From: Kribbella soli
GTDB taxonomy: Bacteria; Actinomycetota; Actinomycetes; Propionibacteriales; Kribbellaceae
DNA length: 64,000 bases
Direction of reading: 5' to 3'
Assembly: GCF_004331345.1 (NCBI RefSeq)
Contig: NZ_SJJZ01000004.1
Coordinates: forward strand, 1 to 64,000
This document shows, in pieces, positions 8,681 to 21,240 of this stretch. The notes beneath the pieces were generated by a model. That model had not been told where the DNA came from and ran no database searches. It worked only from the letters and a program-made list of their open reading frames with translations. The position numbers were made by a program, and so were the translations under genes. Positions within the stretch are counted from its first letter, which is position 1. Each line of letters starts with the position of its first letter.

Positions 8681-8716
8681 CAACGGCCGGCCCCAGTAGA
8701 GGGGAACCGGCCGTTG
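8681..8716 (-). terminator. secA terminator hairpin
   Basis: A perfect 10-bp stem (CAACGGCCGG / CCGGCCGTTG) with a 16-nt loop starts 11 bp after the secA stop. On the minus strand it is followed by a modest T-containing tract. It fits the strong-stem terminators of high-GC actinobacteria. Confidence 0.65.
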
Positions 8717-8726
8717 GTGGTGTTGC

Positions 8727-11702
<2,976 letters not shown>

Positions 11703-11889
11703 GGTGGGGAGTTCACTCCTTGCTGCTGAAACCTGGGTTGCGGCCGAACGCCGACAGGGCACGGCCGACCCACCGGGAAGGCGTGCGTCCACCATCGTAC
11801 GGGGCCGGGTGTGCCAAGCCACGCCCGCAGCGTGCCTCGAGCCCTACCCGACCCACGTGCGGGCGGGCCCGAAAGTTCCCAGCAGCTCC

Positions 11890-13104
11890 TCAGGAACCGC
11901 GCAGAGCGTCACTGAGCGCTGGCGAGAGGTCACCGCCGCCTGCCACCCGGACCTGGTTCAACCCGAGCCATCCGGCCAGCTGAACGAGCTCCACCGCCAG
12001 CTCCTCGGCGGTCTCCACGGGCGCCTTCGGCTCCGCGTGCGCCGACTGGACCAGCAGCACACCGCCGGGGCGGTCGGCCTTGAGGTCGACCCGGGCGACC
12101 AGCCGGTCCCCGAGCAGGAACGGCAGCACGTAGTACCCGTGGACGCGTTTCTCCGCCGGGACGTAGATCTCGATGCGGTACCGGAAGTCGAAGAGGACTT
12201 CGGTCCGGGTGCGCTCGTACACCAGCGAGTCGAACGGGCTGACCAGGGCCCGCGCGTTCACCCGGCGCGGCAGCCGCGCGTCGCGGTGCAGGTACGCCGG
12301 GCGCTTCCAGCCGTCGATCCGGACCGGGAGCAGCTCGCCCTCCTCGACCAGCTCGGAGATCGCCTGCAGGGTCGGCGCGGGCGCGGTCCGGAAGTAGTCC
12401 CGCAGGCACTGCGCAGTGGCCACCCCGTGGGCCCGGGCCGCGATCGACACCAGCCCGCGGTGCGCCTCGTCGAGCGTCGGAGTCGGTGTCTCGACAACGG
12501 CGCGGGGCAGCACCCGCTCCGGTACGTCGTACAGCCGCTCGAACTGCTGGTTGCGGCGGGCGACCGTGATCTCGCCGGCGAAGAACAGGAACTCGAGGGC
12601 ACGCTTCACGTCGGACCAGTTCCAGCCCCAGTTGTCCCGGGCCCGCTCGACGTCGTCGTCGATCTCGCGCGCGGTCAGCGGACCGTGGTTCCGGACGTCG
12701 GCGAGCACCTGCTTGACCAGGTCCGGACGCTCCTTCGCGATCGACCGCGGGCCGCCCCACGCCTCGGTCGTCGCCCGGGCCATCCGCCAGCGCATCAACG
12801 GGTGCGTCTCGACCGGAATCAGGGACGCCTCGTGCGCCCAGTACTCCACCAGGCGGCGCGGGGCCTTCCCGGCCGCCCGGTCCAGCAGGTCGCGCGGGTA
12901 CGGACCGAGGCGGGAGTAGAGGGGCAGGTACTGCGTCCTGCTCAGCACGTTGACCGAGTCGATCTGGATCAACCCGATGCGGCCCAGCACCCGGGTCAGG
13001 GCCCGCATGTCGGGGATGCCTTTGGGACGCGGGTCCGTGAAACCCTGCGCCGCGAGCGCCACCCGGCGCGCCTGAGCCGTCGAGAGCTGAAGCTGCGTCG
13101 TCAT
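11890..13104 (-). CDS. YcaQ/AlkZ-like DNA glycosylase (HTH_42 family)
   Basis: The 404-residue protein belongs to the winged-helix HTH_42 family of DNA glycosylases that unhook interstrand crosslinks and bulky N-alkyl adducts. The family catalytic motif appears as Q47-I48-D49 in [20 protein letters not shown], the QxD form of the broad-range YcaQ type rather than the QxQ form of AlkZ antibiotic self-resistance enzymes. [11 protein letters not shown] is the second hallmark. ATG 13104 is the likely start. It stands alone between secA and a divergent protease, so it is probably a general repair enzyme. Confidence 0.85.
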   Translation of the reverse strand: MTTQLQLSTAQARRVALAAQGFTDPRPKGIPDMRALTRVLGRIGLIQIDSVNVLSRTQYLPLYSRLGPYPRDLLDRAAGKAPRRLVEYWAHEASLIPVETHPLMRWRMARATTEAWGGPRSIAKERPDLVKQVLADVRNHGPLTAREIDDDVERARDNWGWNWSDVKRALEFLFFAGEITVARRNQQFERLYDVPERVLPRAVVETPTPTLDEAHRGLVSIAARAHGVATAQCLRDYFRTAPAPTLQAISELVEEGELLPVRIDGWKRPAYLHRDARLPRRVNARALVSPFDSLVYERTRTEVLFDFRYRIEIYVPAEKRVHGYYVLPFLLGDRLVARVDLKADRPGGVLLVQSAHAEPKAPVETAEELAVELVQLAGWLGLNQVRVAGGGDLSPALSDALRGS

Positions 13105-13252
13105 ACCGCGAATTCTGCCTGGCCCCACCGACAGAACCGTGCGGGCATAACTCCGGTGTTACCCAAAGTGGGAGGTGCGCTACGGATGGTGTTCGGGGGA
13201 ACCTGCGAGCAGGCCGTCCGCCCGTGCGGCCCCTATCACCCTGGAGTGAGGC

Positions 13253-14068
13253 ATGACAGGAAAGAAGCATGTGGTCCGCGCTGCCCTCGCGGCCGGCGTA
13301 CTGACCGCGGCGTCCCTCGGTGCGGTGGCCGTAGCAGGCTCCGCGTCGGCCGCGCAGTCGCCCGACGTACCCAAGACCCGGATCGTCGGCGGCACCATCG
13401 CCCACACCGCCGACACCCCCTGGGCCATCCAGCTCTCGAACAGCGGCTCCCCCGACCCGACCGGTGAGTGGTGCGGCTCGACGCTGGTGAAGGCCAACAA
13501 GATCGTCACCGCGGCGCACTGCGCACAGGAGGCGGCGTCCACCTACACCGCGATCCAGGGCCGCGACGACCTCGCCGACAAGTCCACCGGCAAGGAATCG
13601 AAGATCAGCAGCATCTGGGTGGACCCGGAATACGGCAAGTCGCCTGCTCACGACGTCGCGGTGATGACGCTGGCGACGCCGTTCGAGGGTGTCGACACGC
13701 TGGCACTGGAGACCGACAAGGCGGCCGACGCTGCCGGCGCGGCCTCGATCGTCTACGGCTGGGGCGAGACCGAGGGCACCGGCCCGGCGGACACCTTCCA
13801 GAAGGTCGACGTACCGGTGCTGGGTGACGCGTACTGCGAGAAGGCGTACGCGAGCGAGGGCTACACCGCCGACGGCGAGATCTGCGCCGGGTACGAGGAA
13901 GGCGGCAAGGACTCCTGCCAGGGCGATTCCGGTGGCCCGCTGGTCCTCAACGGCCGCCTGTTCGGCGTCGTGTCGTGGGGCATCGGCTGCGCGGACGCCG
14001 GCAACCCGGGCGTGTACGCCGAGGTCGCGACGTACGCCGCCGAACTGCAGCAGCAGCTCGACAGCTGA
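13253..14068 (+). CDS. Secreted trypsin-like serine protease (S1A)
   Basis: The 271-residue protein has a signal peptide ending around AGSASA (residues 29-34), a short propeptide, and the mature N terminus IVGG at 44-47. The catalytic triad is complete: H89 in TAAHC, D134 in HDVAVM and S226 in GDSGGP. D220, six residues before the serine, is the specificity-pocket Asp of trypsin, so cleavage after Arg or Lys is expected. The enzyme would be exported as a zymogen. The start has a GGAGTGAGG ribosome site. It is monocistronic, closed by a strong terminator. Confidence 0.95.
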   Translation: MTGKKHVVRAALAAGVLTAASLGAVAVAGSASAAQSPDVPKTRIVGGTIAHTADTPWAIQLSNSGSPDPTGEWCGSTLVKANKIVTAAHCAQEAASTYTAIQGRDDLADKSTGKESKISSIWVDPEYGKSPAHDVAVMTLATPFEGVDTLALETDKAADAAGAASIVYGWGETEGTGPADTFQKVDVPVLGDAYCEKAYASEGYTADGEICAGYEEGGKDSCQGDSGGPLVLNGRLFGVVSWGIGCADAGNPGVYAEVATYAAELQQQLDS

Positions 14069-14083
14069 CCTACCGCGGGACAG

Positions 14084-14116
14084 CGAAGGGGCCGGGCGAT
14101 TCGCCCGGCCCCTTCG
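14084..14116. terminator. Bidirectional terminator between trypsin and hpf
   Basis: A perfect 16-bp inverted repeat has its centre at 14100, with arms CGAAGGGGCCGGGCGA and its complement. It lies between two convergent genes, and no U-tract is needed in such GC-rich genomes. It probably ends both transcripts. Confidence 0.85.
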
Positions 14117-14135
14117 TCGTGTACCTCCTGAGGTC

Positions 14136-14774
14136 TCAGACGGCCAGCCGGATCACGCCGTAGTCGTAGCCGCGACGGCGGTAGACGACGCTGGGCTGGT
14201 TCTCGTCGGCATCGACGAACAGGTAGAAGTCGTGCCCGACCAGTTCGAGCTCGTAGAGCGCCTGGTCCAGGGTCATCGGCTTGGCGGTGTGGGTCTTCTC
14301 GCGCATCACCAGCGGTCCGTCGCCGGTGACCAGGAGAGATCCGTACTTGTGTGTCGCCACCTCGTCCTCGGCGACTGGTTCCTCCACTACAGGTGCGTTG
14401 CCGTTGAGCGGCTGCTTCGCGTTCACGTGCCGCAGGCCTTCCGGCGCACGCTCACCACGGTGCACACGACGCCGGTCGGCTGCCTTGCGGACCTGGGACC
14501 GGAGCCGGTCCAGGCAGACGTCGAACGCTGCCTGCTTGGTCTCCCCGCACGCCTCTGCGCGGACCACCGGACCCTTGGTGTACATGGTGAGCTCGACACG
14601 CATCGCCCGATCGTGCTGTCGCGGGTTCTTCTCCTGGCTGACTTCCACCTCGCACCGCAGTACCCGGTGATCGACCTTCTCGATCCGCTCGAGTTTTTCC
14701 TCGACGTACTGCCGGAAGCGGTCACTGACCTCGCAGTGATGACCCTTGACAACGACGTCCACGGAAACCTCCAT
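14136..14774 (-). CDS. hpf: Long-form ribosome hibernation promoting factor
   Basis: The protein has 212 residues. The N-terminal ~100 residues form the S30AE/HPF domain (VSDRFRQYVEEKLERIEKVDHRVLRCEVEVS) that binds the decoding centre of the 30S subunit. The C-terminal ~60 residues, from about KTHTAKPMTLDQALYELELVGHDFYLFVD, are the dimerisation domain of long HPF, which links two ribosomes into 100S particles. The two are joined by a variable linker. It stands in the conserved secA-hpf-comF-lpqB-mtrB order. The 203-bp gap upstream holds its promoter, but I could not assign boxes. Confidence 0.95.
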   Translation of the reverse strand: MEVSVDVVVKGHHCEVSDRFRQYVEEKLERIEKVDHRVLRCEVEVSQEKNPRQHDRAMRVELTMYTKGPVVRAEACGETKQAAFDVCLDRLRSQVRKAADRRRVHRGERAPEGLRHVNAKQPLNGNAPVVEEPVAEDEVATHKYGSLLVTGDGPLVMREKTHTAKPMTLDQALYELELVGHDFYLFVDADENQPSVVYRRRGYDYGVIRLAV

Positions 14775-14977
14775 CGATCGGCGACTCTTTTACGTGTTCG
14801 GACCCCCGTGCTCGTTGTGACGGTGCCCGAAACGAGAACACCCGCTGTCGAACCCGTCGGACCTCGTGGCGAGGAATCCGGCTGATCCGGTCCTCCACCA
14901 CTTCACTGCCCGACAAGCCCTAGCGGGTGTCATAAGCCAACGCTAGTCGGCTTCGGCGAAAACCGGTAGAGAAGTTC

Positions 14978-15703
14978 TCATGAACCAGACGTCCGGTGTC
15001 TCGCGGTGGCGGCGAGCAGCGCACAGCCGAGGACCTGGATTCCCCGGGATTCCAAGGCGCGGCAGGCTTCGGTGAGCGTGGATCCGGTGGTGATCACGTC
15101 GTCGACCAGCAGGACCGGTTGATCGATCAGCGTTTCAGCCCAGCGCGAACGCAGCCCGAATGCCCCGTCCAGGTTCGCGGTACGGCGTTCCGCGGACAGC
15201 CCGGCCTGGTCATCGGGACGTCCCACGACCCGTAGCGCGTCGGCCGTCCGGGCGTCGATTCCCTGTCTGCGCAGGGATCTGACGGCAGCCTTCGTAATCC
15301 GCCCGAGCGGATCGTGCCCGCGCTTGCGGACCGTTGCCCGAGGCGACGGCACCGGACACACCCACACCGCGCGCCGCTGGTCGAGGCTCGCCCGTACGAC
15401 GTTCGCCAGCAGCTCACCGAGCGGCCTGGCAAGGGCATACCGGGCGTGTTCCTTGTGCGCGAGGATCAGGTTGCGGAGCTCCCCGGCGTACGGCGCGGCG
15501 GCGGTCGGGGGCGCGAGACCGGGCGGACTCGGGTCGGGCCATGCACGGAACGGAGTCAGTTCGGTCAGTAGCCGACGGCAACCACCACAGAGAGTGACGC
15601 CAGGCCGCGTGCAGCCCGCGCACCGGCCGCCGAGCACCAGGTCCACGAACCCGTCCCACCCGCGCACCACCTCACGGTCCACGATCCGCCGCGGCCCCCG
15701 CAA
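14978..15703 (-). CDS. comF: ComF family phosphoribosyltransferase-like protein
   Basis: The 241-residue protein has the N-terminal zinc-knuckle of ComF (CAGC and CGGC pairs around residues 30-43) and a phosphoribosyltransferase domain whose PRPP loop reads VLLVDDVITTGSTLTE (about 197-212). In naturally competent bacteria ComF helps process incoming DNA; in actinobacteria its role is unproven. The first start is a TTG at 15703; a GTG nine codons into the frame is also possible, and neither has a clear ribosome site. It lies 31 bp downstream of lpqB and is probably part of the mtrA-mtrB-lpqB transcript. Confidence 0.88.
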   Translation of the reverse strand: MRGPRRIVDREVVRGWDGFVDLVLGGRCAGCTRPGVTLCGGCRRLLTELTPFRAWPDPSPPGLAPPTAAAPYAGELRNLILAHKEHARYALARPLGELLANVVRASLDQRRAVWVCPVPSPRATVRKRGHDPLGRITKAAVRSLRRQGIDARTADALRVVGRPDDQAGLSAERRTANLDGAFGLRSRWAETLIDQPVLLVDDVITTGSTLTEACRALESRGIQVLGCALLAATARHRTSGS

Positions 15704-15734
15704 CCGCGGGAGCCGGAGCCTGTGGACAACTGGC

Positions 15735-17492
15735 TCAGCCGGGGTAGGTGGGGATGATCGTGGCCTGGCTGTTGTCGGCGTCCATGGAGACCCACCCGAG
15801 GTCCTTGCTGAGCCAGTGGATGCGGCCGGCGTCGTCCTGGATCACCGGCAGCGTGTCCTTGTGCGTGTTCGACGCGACGTGCTCGGGCACGAAGGCCGGC
15901 GCCGCACCGGGCAGCAACTGCAGGCTCGACCCGTCGGTGCTGACCAGCCAGGGCTGTGGCGCCGCGTTGGCGGACCCGACCACGATGATGCCCTGCTTGT
16001 CCCAGGCCGCATCGGTGATGTTGGTCAGCTCCAGCCGCAGCGGCCGGAACTCCGCCAGCTTCAGTTGCTTGCCGCCGTTCGTGGTCTGGACCGTCGCCGT
16101 CTCGACATAGTTCTGCTTGGTGGCCGCGCTTCGGACCACCAGCAGCGCCCGGACACCGTCCGGCGCCATCCGCAGGGCGACCGGAGTATCTCCCTTGAAG
16201 TCGGTCTCGACCAGGCTGACCCGCCCGCCGTCGTCGTGGCGGACGCGCAGCCGCGGGTGGGCGCTGTCGGCTCTGTCCAGGAACCACAGGTTGTCCTGGC
16301 CGTCGAAGGTCGGCGGCAAGGTCGGCTCGTCGACCTTGATCTCGGACGCCTTGCCGGCGTTGTCGGGCGGGTCCAGCCTCCCGTAGACGACATGGCTCCC
16401 GTCGGCGGTGACGATCGCCCCGGCGTCACCCGCCAGCGTGACCGCGAAGGCCTGGGCCTTGTAGGGCGCCAACGGGCCCGAGTTCAGCGGCTGGGCGGAG
16501 ATGTCCGACGCCCCGTCCAGTCCGACGATCCGCTGCGGCTTCTGCCCCAACAGACCGTAGAGCTTGGTCATCGCACCGGCCGACGCCTGCGGGTCGTACG
16601 CGCTGAAGTTGGCGAACGGCAGAACCTCCGGCTCGTCCGGCAGCAGCGGTGCACCGCCGACGGTGATCTTGGCTCGGAGGTTGAGCTGGTTCAGCGTCCA
16701 GACGATCTGCGCCGCCAGCAGCCGCCGCTCCTGGTCCCGGAGCGATCCGGCGGTGTCGTTCAGCGCCACGGTGGCGACGCCGAGGTCCACCGGGACCGAC
16801 ACCTGTACCTCGGTGCCGGGTGGCGCGATGGAGACGACGCCGTTGCCCAGCCGAGTGGTCGGGCCCTTCAGCAGCTCCTGGATGAGCTGCGTCGCGGCCT
16901 GGCCGGACGGGAGGTTCTGCGGCAGCCAGACCTGGTCCGGCACCAGCAGGTCCCGGGACTGGTTGAAGAAGTACAGGTCCCGGGGAGCGAGCTTGAGGTC
17001 GACCTGGTTGCTGCCCAGGTACGCACCCGGCGGTACCGAGTCGACGCGGAGCTGCCCGTCGACCTTCTTCAGCTTGAACAAGAAGTCGGCCTTGTCGGTC
17101 GCGGCTGCCGGGGTCCACTCGCCGCGCGCGCCGATGGTGGCGATCTTCTGCGCGGTCAGCTGGATCCCTTCGCTCGTCCGGGTCAGCGACTCCGGACGCT
17201 GGTCGTACACCACGGTCTTCGACTCCGGCTTCCATTCCCCCGCGGCCTGCGGGGTCATGTACTGCCGCGCCACGTCGTACGCCTGGGAGTCCGACATGGC
17301 CTCCAGGAAGCCGCTGACGATCTGCATGTCGCCGATGTTCGCCCGCGGCGGCTTCGCCTCGACGCCGACGCCGCCCAGGTCGGGCGCGAGCCCCTGCCGC
17401 TCACCGTTGCGGATGGTGCCCTTGGTCGGCACGGTCGCGCAGCCGCCGAGCAGCGCCACGGCCAGCACGACTCCGAGCAGTCGGCGTCTCAC
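15735..17492 (-). CDS. lpqB: Lipoprotein LpqB, MtrB-associated
   Basis: The 585-residue lipoprotein has signal MRRRLLGVVLAVALLGGC with lipobox Cys18. A GerMN domain follows in the middle (region SIAPPGTEVQVSVPVDLGVATVAL), and a beta-propeller-like C-terminal half. In mycobacteria LpqB binds the outer domain of the sensor kinase MtrB and tunes MtrA signalling. The GTG start overlaps the mtrB stop (GTGA), so the two are translationally coupled. Confidence 0.95.
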   Translation of the reverse strand: MRRRLLGVVLAVALLGGCATVPTKGTIRNGERQGLAPDLGGVGVEAKPPRANIGDMQIVSGFLEAMSDSQAYDVARQYMTPQAAGEWKPESKTVVYDQRPESLTRTSEGIQLTAQKIATIGARGEWTPAAATDKADFLFKLKKVDGQLRVDSVPPGAYLGSNQVDLKLAPRDLYFFNQSRDLLVPDQVWLPQNLPSGQAATQLIQELLKGPTTRLGNGVVSIAPPGTEVQVSVPVDLGVATVALNDTAGSLRDQERRLLAAQIVWTLNQLNLRAKITVGGAPLLPDEPEVLPFANFSAYDPQASAGAMTKLYGLLGQKPQRIVGLDGASDISAQPLNSGPLAPYKAQAFAVTLAGDAGAIVTADGSHVVYGRLDPPDNAGKASEIKVDEPTLPPTFDGQDNLWFLDRADSAHPRLRVRHDDGGRVSLVETDFKGDTPVALRMAPDGVRALLVVRSAATKQNYVETATVQTTNGGKQLKLAEFRPLRLELTNITDAAWDKQGIIVVGSANAAPQPWLVSTDGSSLQLLPGAAPAFVPEHVASNTHKDTLPVIQDDAGRIHWLSKDLGWVSMDADNSQATIIPTYPG

Positions 17493-19252
17493 CGCTCCTC
17501 ACCGCCGCTCAGCTTCTGGTACGGCGCACCGACGTCGACGAGCTCGGTGACGACCCGGGTCGCGTCGGGCGGGCGTGGCGGCAGCGGCGAGCCGGTCAGC
17601 GCCACGTCGGGGCGGCGCGGCAGCGTCAGCCGGAAGTACGCGCCGTCGCCGGGCGAGCCCCACGCGTCCAGGCGGCCGCCGTGCAGGCGGGCGTCCTCGA
17701 GCGCGATCGACAGGCCGAGTCCGGTGCCACCCGTGGTCCGGGCCCGCGCCGGGTCGGCCCGCCAGAACCGGCTGAACACCATCTCCGCCTCCTCGGGCCG
17801 GAACCCGACCCCGTGGTCGCGGACGGCCACCGCTGCGGAATCGTCGTCGTACGCCGTGCTGATCCGGATCGGCAGGCCCTCGCTGTGCTCGATCGCGTTG
17901 CCGATCAGGTTGCGCAGGATCCGCTCGATCCGGCGGGAGTCGACGTTGGCCCTGCACGGCCGCGGCATGTCCAGCTCGACCGGGCAGCCCTTACGGTCCA
18001 GCAGGGTCTCGTGGTTCTCCAGGACGCGGCTGACGATGTCGCGCAGGTCGACGTCCTCCAGGTCCAGGGCGGCCGCTCCGGCGTCGAACCGGCTGATCTC
18101 CAGCAGGTCGGCGAGCAGCTCCTCGAACCGGTTGAGCTCGTTCTGCAGCAGCTCCACGGAGCGGCGGCTGATCGGGTCGAACTGGTCACGGGTCTCGTGC
18201 AGCAGGTCGGCGGCCATCCGGACCGTCGTCAGCGGCGTCCGCAGCTCGTGGGACACGTCCGACACGAACCGGCGCTGCAGCCGCGACAGCTCCTCCAGCC
18301 GGCGGATCTGCCGCTGCAGGTTGGAGGCCATCTTGTTGAACGAGACCGCCAGCCGCGCCAGGTCGTCGGTGCCGCGGACCTGCATCCGCTCCTCAAGCTT
18401 GCCGGCCGCCAGCCGCTCAGCGATCCGCCGTGCCATCCGCACCGGGGTCACGACCTGCCGGGTGACCAGCCAGGCCACCGCACCGAGCAGGACGATCAGC
18501 AACAGACCTGCGGTGAACAGGGCCCGCTGTACGACGTCCAGCGTCTCCTGCTGCGCAGTGAGCGGGAACAGGAAGTAGATCGCGTACTTGTCGCCGGTGG
18601 AGTCGATCCGGATCTGCGAACCGATCACCAGCCCCGGGACGCTGGGGCTCTCCCGGTAGTTGATCTGTGTGTACGTGTCCCACAGCTTGGAGCCGTCACT
18701 CACGACGGAGGAGGCCAGCGGCTGCGGGATCGAGTTGCTGTCGACCAGTCCGGTGTAGCGGATCGCGTTGGACGCCGCCTGGTCGGTCGGCACCAGCAGG
18801 ACGTCGTACAGGCCCGGGCGGTTGGAGCCGAGGACCAGCTTGGACAGCTCCTGGTTGACGGTGTTGCGGTTGGCGGCGTCGATCGTCACGGACAGCTGCT
18901 GGAGCTGCGCACGGACCTCGGCCTGTGCGCTCATCCGGCGGGACTCCAGGACACCGTCGGTGACCTGGCTCATCATCACCCAGCCGACCAGGATCAGGAC
19001 CAGCGTCGACATCAGCAGCGTGCCGGTGACGATCCGGGCCTGGATGGACCGCCGCCAGATGTCCGGCCAGTGCTTGGGGTGGGTCCGCCACAGGGGCTGC
19101 GGCTGGGCAGACCAATCCACCGCGGCGACGGTCAGCTCCAGGTCCGTCCCGCGGGACTCGGTCACCGCCGGCTCGGGCGGTGCCGTCGGCTGCGCGCCCT
19201 GGTGGTCGGCGATCTGTCCGGTGTGTACCTCGGTTCCGGGGTCCACCACCAC
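17489..19252 (-). CDS. mtrB: Sensor histidine kinase MtrB
   Basis: The 587-residue kinase has two transmembrane helices (ARIVTGTLLMSTLVLILVGWVMM and a second near LFTAGLLLIVLLGAVAWLV) that flank an extracellular sensor domain. A HAMP linker, the phospho-acceptor box DVSHELRTPLTTV, and the ATPase motifs NLIGNAIEHS, DHGVGF and GTGLGLSIA follow. It controls cell-wall and division genes through MtrA. The first start is a GTG with a weak ribosome site, 44 bp after the mtrA stop, so the exact N terminus (a Pro/Glu-rich cytoplasmic tail) is uncertain. Confidence 0.96.
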   Translation of the reverse strand: MVVDPGTEVHTGQIADHQGAQPTAPPEPAVTESRGTDLELTVAAVDWSAQPQPLWRTHPKHWPDIWRRSIQARIVTGTLLMSTLVLILVGWVMMSQVTDGVLESRRMSAQAEVRAQLQQLSVTIDAANRNTVNQELSKLVLGSNRPGLYDVLLVPTDQAASNAIRYTGLVDSNSIPQPLASSVVSDGSKLWDTYTQINYRESPSVPGLVIGSQIRIDSTGDKYAIYFLFPLTAQQETLDVVQRALFTAGLLLIVLLGAVAWLVTRQVVTPVRMARRIAERLAAGKLEERMQVRGTDDLARLAVSFNKMASNLQRQIRRLEELSRLQRRFVSDVSHELRTPLTTVRMAADLLHETRDQFDPISRRSVELLQNELNRFEELLADLLEISRFDAGAAALDLEDVDLRDIVSRVLENHETLLDRKGCPVELDMPRPCRANVDSRRIERILRNLIGNAIEHSEGLPIRISTAYDDDSAAVAVRDHGVGFRPEEAEMVFSRFWRADPARARTTGGTGLGLSIALEDARLHGGRLDAWGSPGDGAYFRLTLPRRPDVALTGSPLPPRPPDATRVVTELVDVGAPYQKLSGGEER

Positions 19253-19296
19253 GTCGTCGGCGGCAGCCTGCGACTCTTGGCCGCGTCCGTACTCGA

Positions 19297-19995
19297 TCAG
19301 TCCGCACCCGCCTTGTATCCAACACCGCGGACCGTGACCACGATCTCCGGGTGCTCAGGGTCCTTCTCGATCTTGGAGCGCAGCCGCTGGACGTGCACGT
19401 TCACCAGCCGGGTGTCGGCGGCGTGCCGGTAGCCCCAGACCTGCTCCAGCAGCACCTCGCGGGTGAACACCTGCCAGGGCTTCGACGCCAGGCAGACCAG
19501 CAGGTCGAACTCCAGCGGCGTCAGCTGAATCGTCTCGCCGGCCCGCTTCACCGAGTGGCCGGCGACGTCGATGGTGAGGTCGCCGATGGTCAGCGACTCC
19601 GGACCGGGCTCGTCCATCCGGCGCAGCCGGGCCCGGATCCGGGCCACCAGCTCCTTCGGCTTGAACGGCTTGACCACGTAGTCGTCGGCGCCCGACTCGA
19701 GCCCGAGCACCACGTCGACGGTGTCGCTCTTGGCGGTCAGCATCACGATCGGCACGCCGGACTCGGCCCGGATCGCCCGGCAGACGTCGATCCCGTCCAT
19801 CCCGGGCAGCATCAGGTCGAGCAGCAGCAGATCGGGCTTGAACTCCCGGAACGCCGGTACCGCCTTGTCACCGGTCGCACACAGATACGTGTCGTAGCCC
19901 TCGTTGCGCAGCACAATGCTGAGCATCTCCGACAACGCTGTGTCGTCGTCGACGATGAGAACGCGGCCCCTCATCGCCCGGTTACCGTCTGCCAC
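19297..19995 (-). CDS. mtrA: Response regulator MtrA
   Basis: The 232-residue OmpR/PhoB-type regulator has a receiver domain with the acidic pocket VDDD (15-18), phospho-acceptor D60 (LLLLDLMLPGMDG) and the conserved Lys in VVKPFKP. The winged-helix DNA-binding half ends VRGVGYKAGAD. The GTG start at 19995 has AAGGAG upstream. It is the first gene of mtrA-mtrB-lpqB-comF, divergent from the membrane protein-DUF4129-DUF4350-MoxR-DUF58 operon across a 225-bp gap. MtrA regulates osmotic response, cell-wall hydrolases and replication-linked genes in relatives. Confidence 0.97.
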   Translation of the reverse strand: MADGNRAMRGRVLIVDDDTALSEMLSIVLRNEGYDTYLCATGDKAVPAFREFKPDLLLLDLMLPGMDGIDVCRAIRAESGVPIVMLTAKSDTVDVVLGLESGADDYVVKPFKPKELVARIRARLRRMDEPGPESLTIGDLTIDVAGHSVKRAGETIQLTPLEFDLLVCLASKPWQVFTREVLLEQVWGYRHAADTRLVNVHVQRLRSKIEKDPEHPEIVVTVRGVGYKAGAD

Positions 19996-20220
19996 GCCCT
20001 GCTCCTTGCCGTCCGATTGCTATCCGACTGCCGTCTGATCGGGGTGCGCCCGGCGAGTGCCAGACCGTTCGCACTACGGATAGTGTCCCATTCCCCCGGT
20101 ACTGCACACGCCGGATCGCCGTATGACCCCGAGTTGGGCTGTGATCATGGTGCACGGCCGGGGTTCACCACAACTCACGTGCCGGCTGGTACGACGGTTC
20201 ACCGGGAGAAGAGGTACGCA

Positions 20221-21240
20221 GTGGCCGACCAGAACATGCGCCTGCACGACGACGTGGCGACCGAGCCGCTGCGGCCGTGGCTGCCGGCGGATCTGCTCGA
20301 CAACGCCGCCCGGACCATCTCCGACAACAAGACGATCATGCTGGGCCTGCCGGTGCTGGCCGGGATCGCGCTGGTCGCGGTGCAGGCCGTTCTGACCGAG
20401 GTCGCCGTACCGGGTGGGCTCGGTGGGTTCTTCGGGGCGGACGATCCGTTCGGGCAGGCCGGTGCGGCGCTCTTGCTCACGTACGGCGTACAAGTGGTGC
20501 TGTTCTCGGTGGTGTCGAGCATGCTGGCCGGCATCATCGCGCTGGCCGCGGTGCGGAGTCAGCTGGCGCACCGGGCCGGTCCACGCGAGCTGATGCGGCT
20601 GGTGCGACCTGCGCTCCCCGCACTCGCTGCTGTCGGTCTGGTGCAGTCGCTGTCGTTCATGCTGCTGCTCGGCGGCTGGGGACTCGCAGTGCTCGGCATC
20701 GGCGCCGGAACGGACGCCGCGATCTCCTCCGCGGCGGCCGGGGCTGCGGCGCTGGCGATGATGTTCGTCGGCGGGATCCTGGTGCTGATCTTCGGTATCC
20801 GGCTGGTGCTCGCGGGGACCGTCGTGCTGATGGAGGGCCGGCATGCACCGGACATCGGGCTCTACATCCCGGTCCGGGTGGGAGTCTGGGGTGCGCTGCG
20901 GCGGTCCTGGCAGCTGGTGAAGGGCAAGTTCTGGCGGGTGTTCGGGATCCTGCTGTTCGGCGGGCTGGTGGTGAACATCATCGGCTACGCGCTGCAGTTC
21001 GGGGTCAGTGCGCTGATCATCACCGTCGGCTCGTGGGCCGATCTGAGTGACAGCACCGGGGCCGTGGTGGTGACGATCGTGCTCGCCGTGGCGGCGGGGA
21101 TCGCGACGCTGATGACGCTGATCGCGAGCCTGGCGTTCATGTCGGCCGTACAGGCCCTGATCTACCTCGACCTCCGGGTCCGCCGGGAAGGTCTCGACCT
21201 GTGGATGCGTCCGGCGCTGCGGTTCGAGGAGACGGTGTGA
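20221..21240 (+). CDS. Polytopic membrane protein (glycerophosphodiester phosphodiesterase membrane-domain-like)
   Basis: The 339-residue protein has roughly six hydrophobic helices (MLGLPVLAGIALVAV, LLTYGVQVVLFSVVSSMLAGII, LVQSLSFMLLLGGWGLAVLGI, AMMFVGGILVLIFGIRLVLAG and others). Its C-terminal part (RSWQLVKGKFWRVFGILLFGGL) resembles the membrane domain seen in GlpQ-like proteins and in proteins next to mtrA in actinobacteria. GTG 20221 with an upstream GAGAAGAGG is the likely start; the longer frame is the shadow of mtrA. It begins a chain of five overlapping genes. The function is unknown; a role with the MoxR-DUF58 envelope module is inferred. Confidence 0.8.
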   Translation: MADQNMRLHDDVATEPLRPWLPADLLDNAARTISDNKTIMLGLPVLAGIALVAVQAVLTEVAVPGGLGGFFGADDPFGQAGAALLLTYGVQVVLFSVVSSMLAGIIALAAVRSQLAHRAGPRELMRLVRPALPALAAVGLVQSLSFMLLLGGWGLAVLGIGAGTDAAISSAAAGAAALAMMFVGGILVLIFGIRLVLAGTVVLMEGRHAPDIGLYIPVRVGVWGALRRSWQLVKGKFWRVFGILLFGGLVVNIIGYALQFGVSALIITVGSWADLSDSTGAVVVTIVLAVAAGIATLMTLIASLAFMSAVQALIYLDLRVRREGLDLWMRPALRFEETV

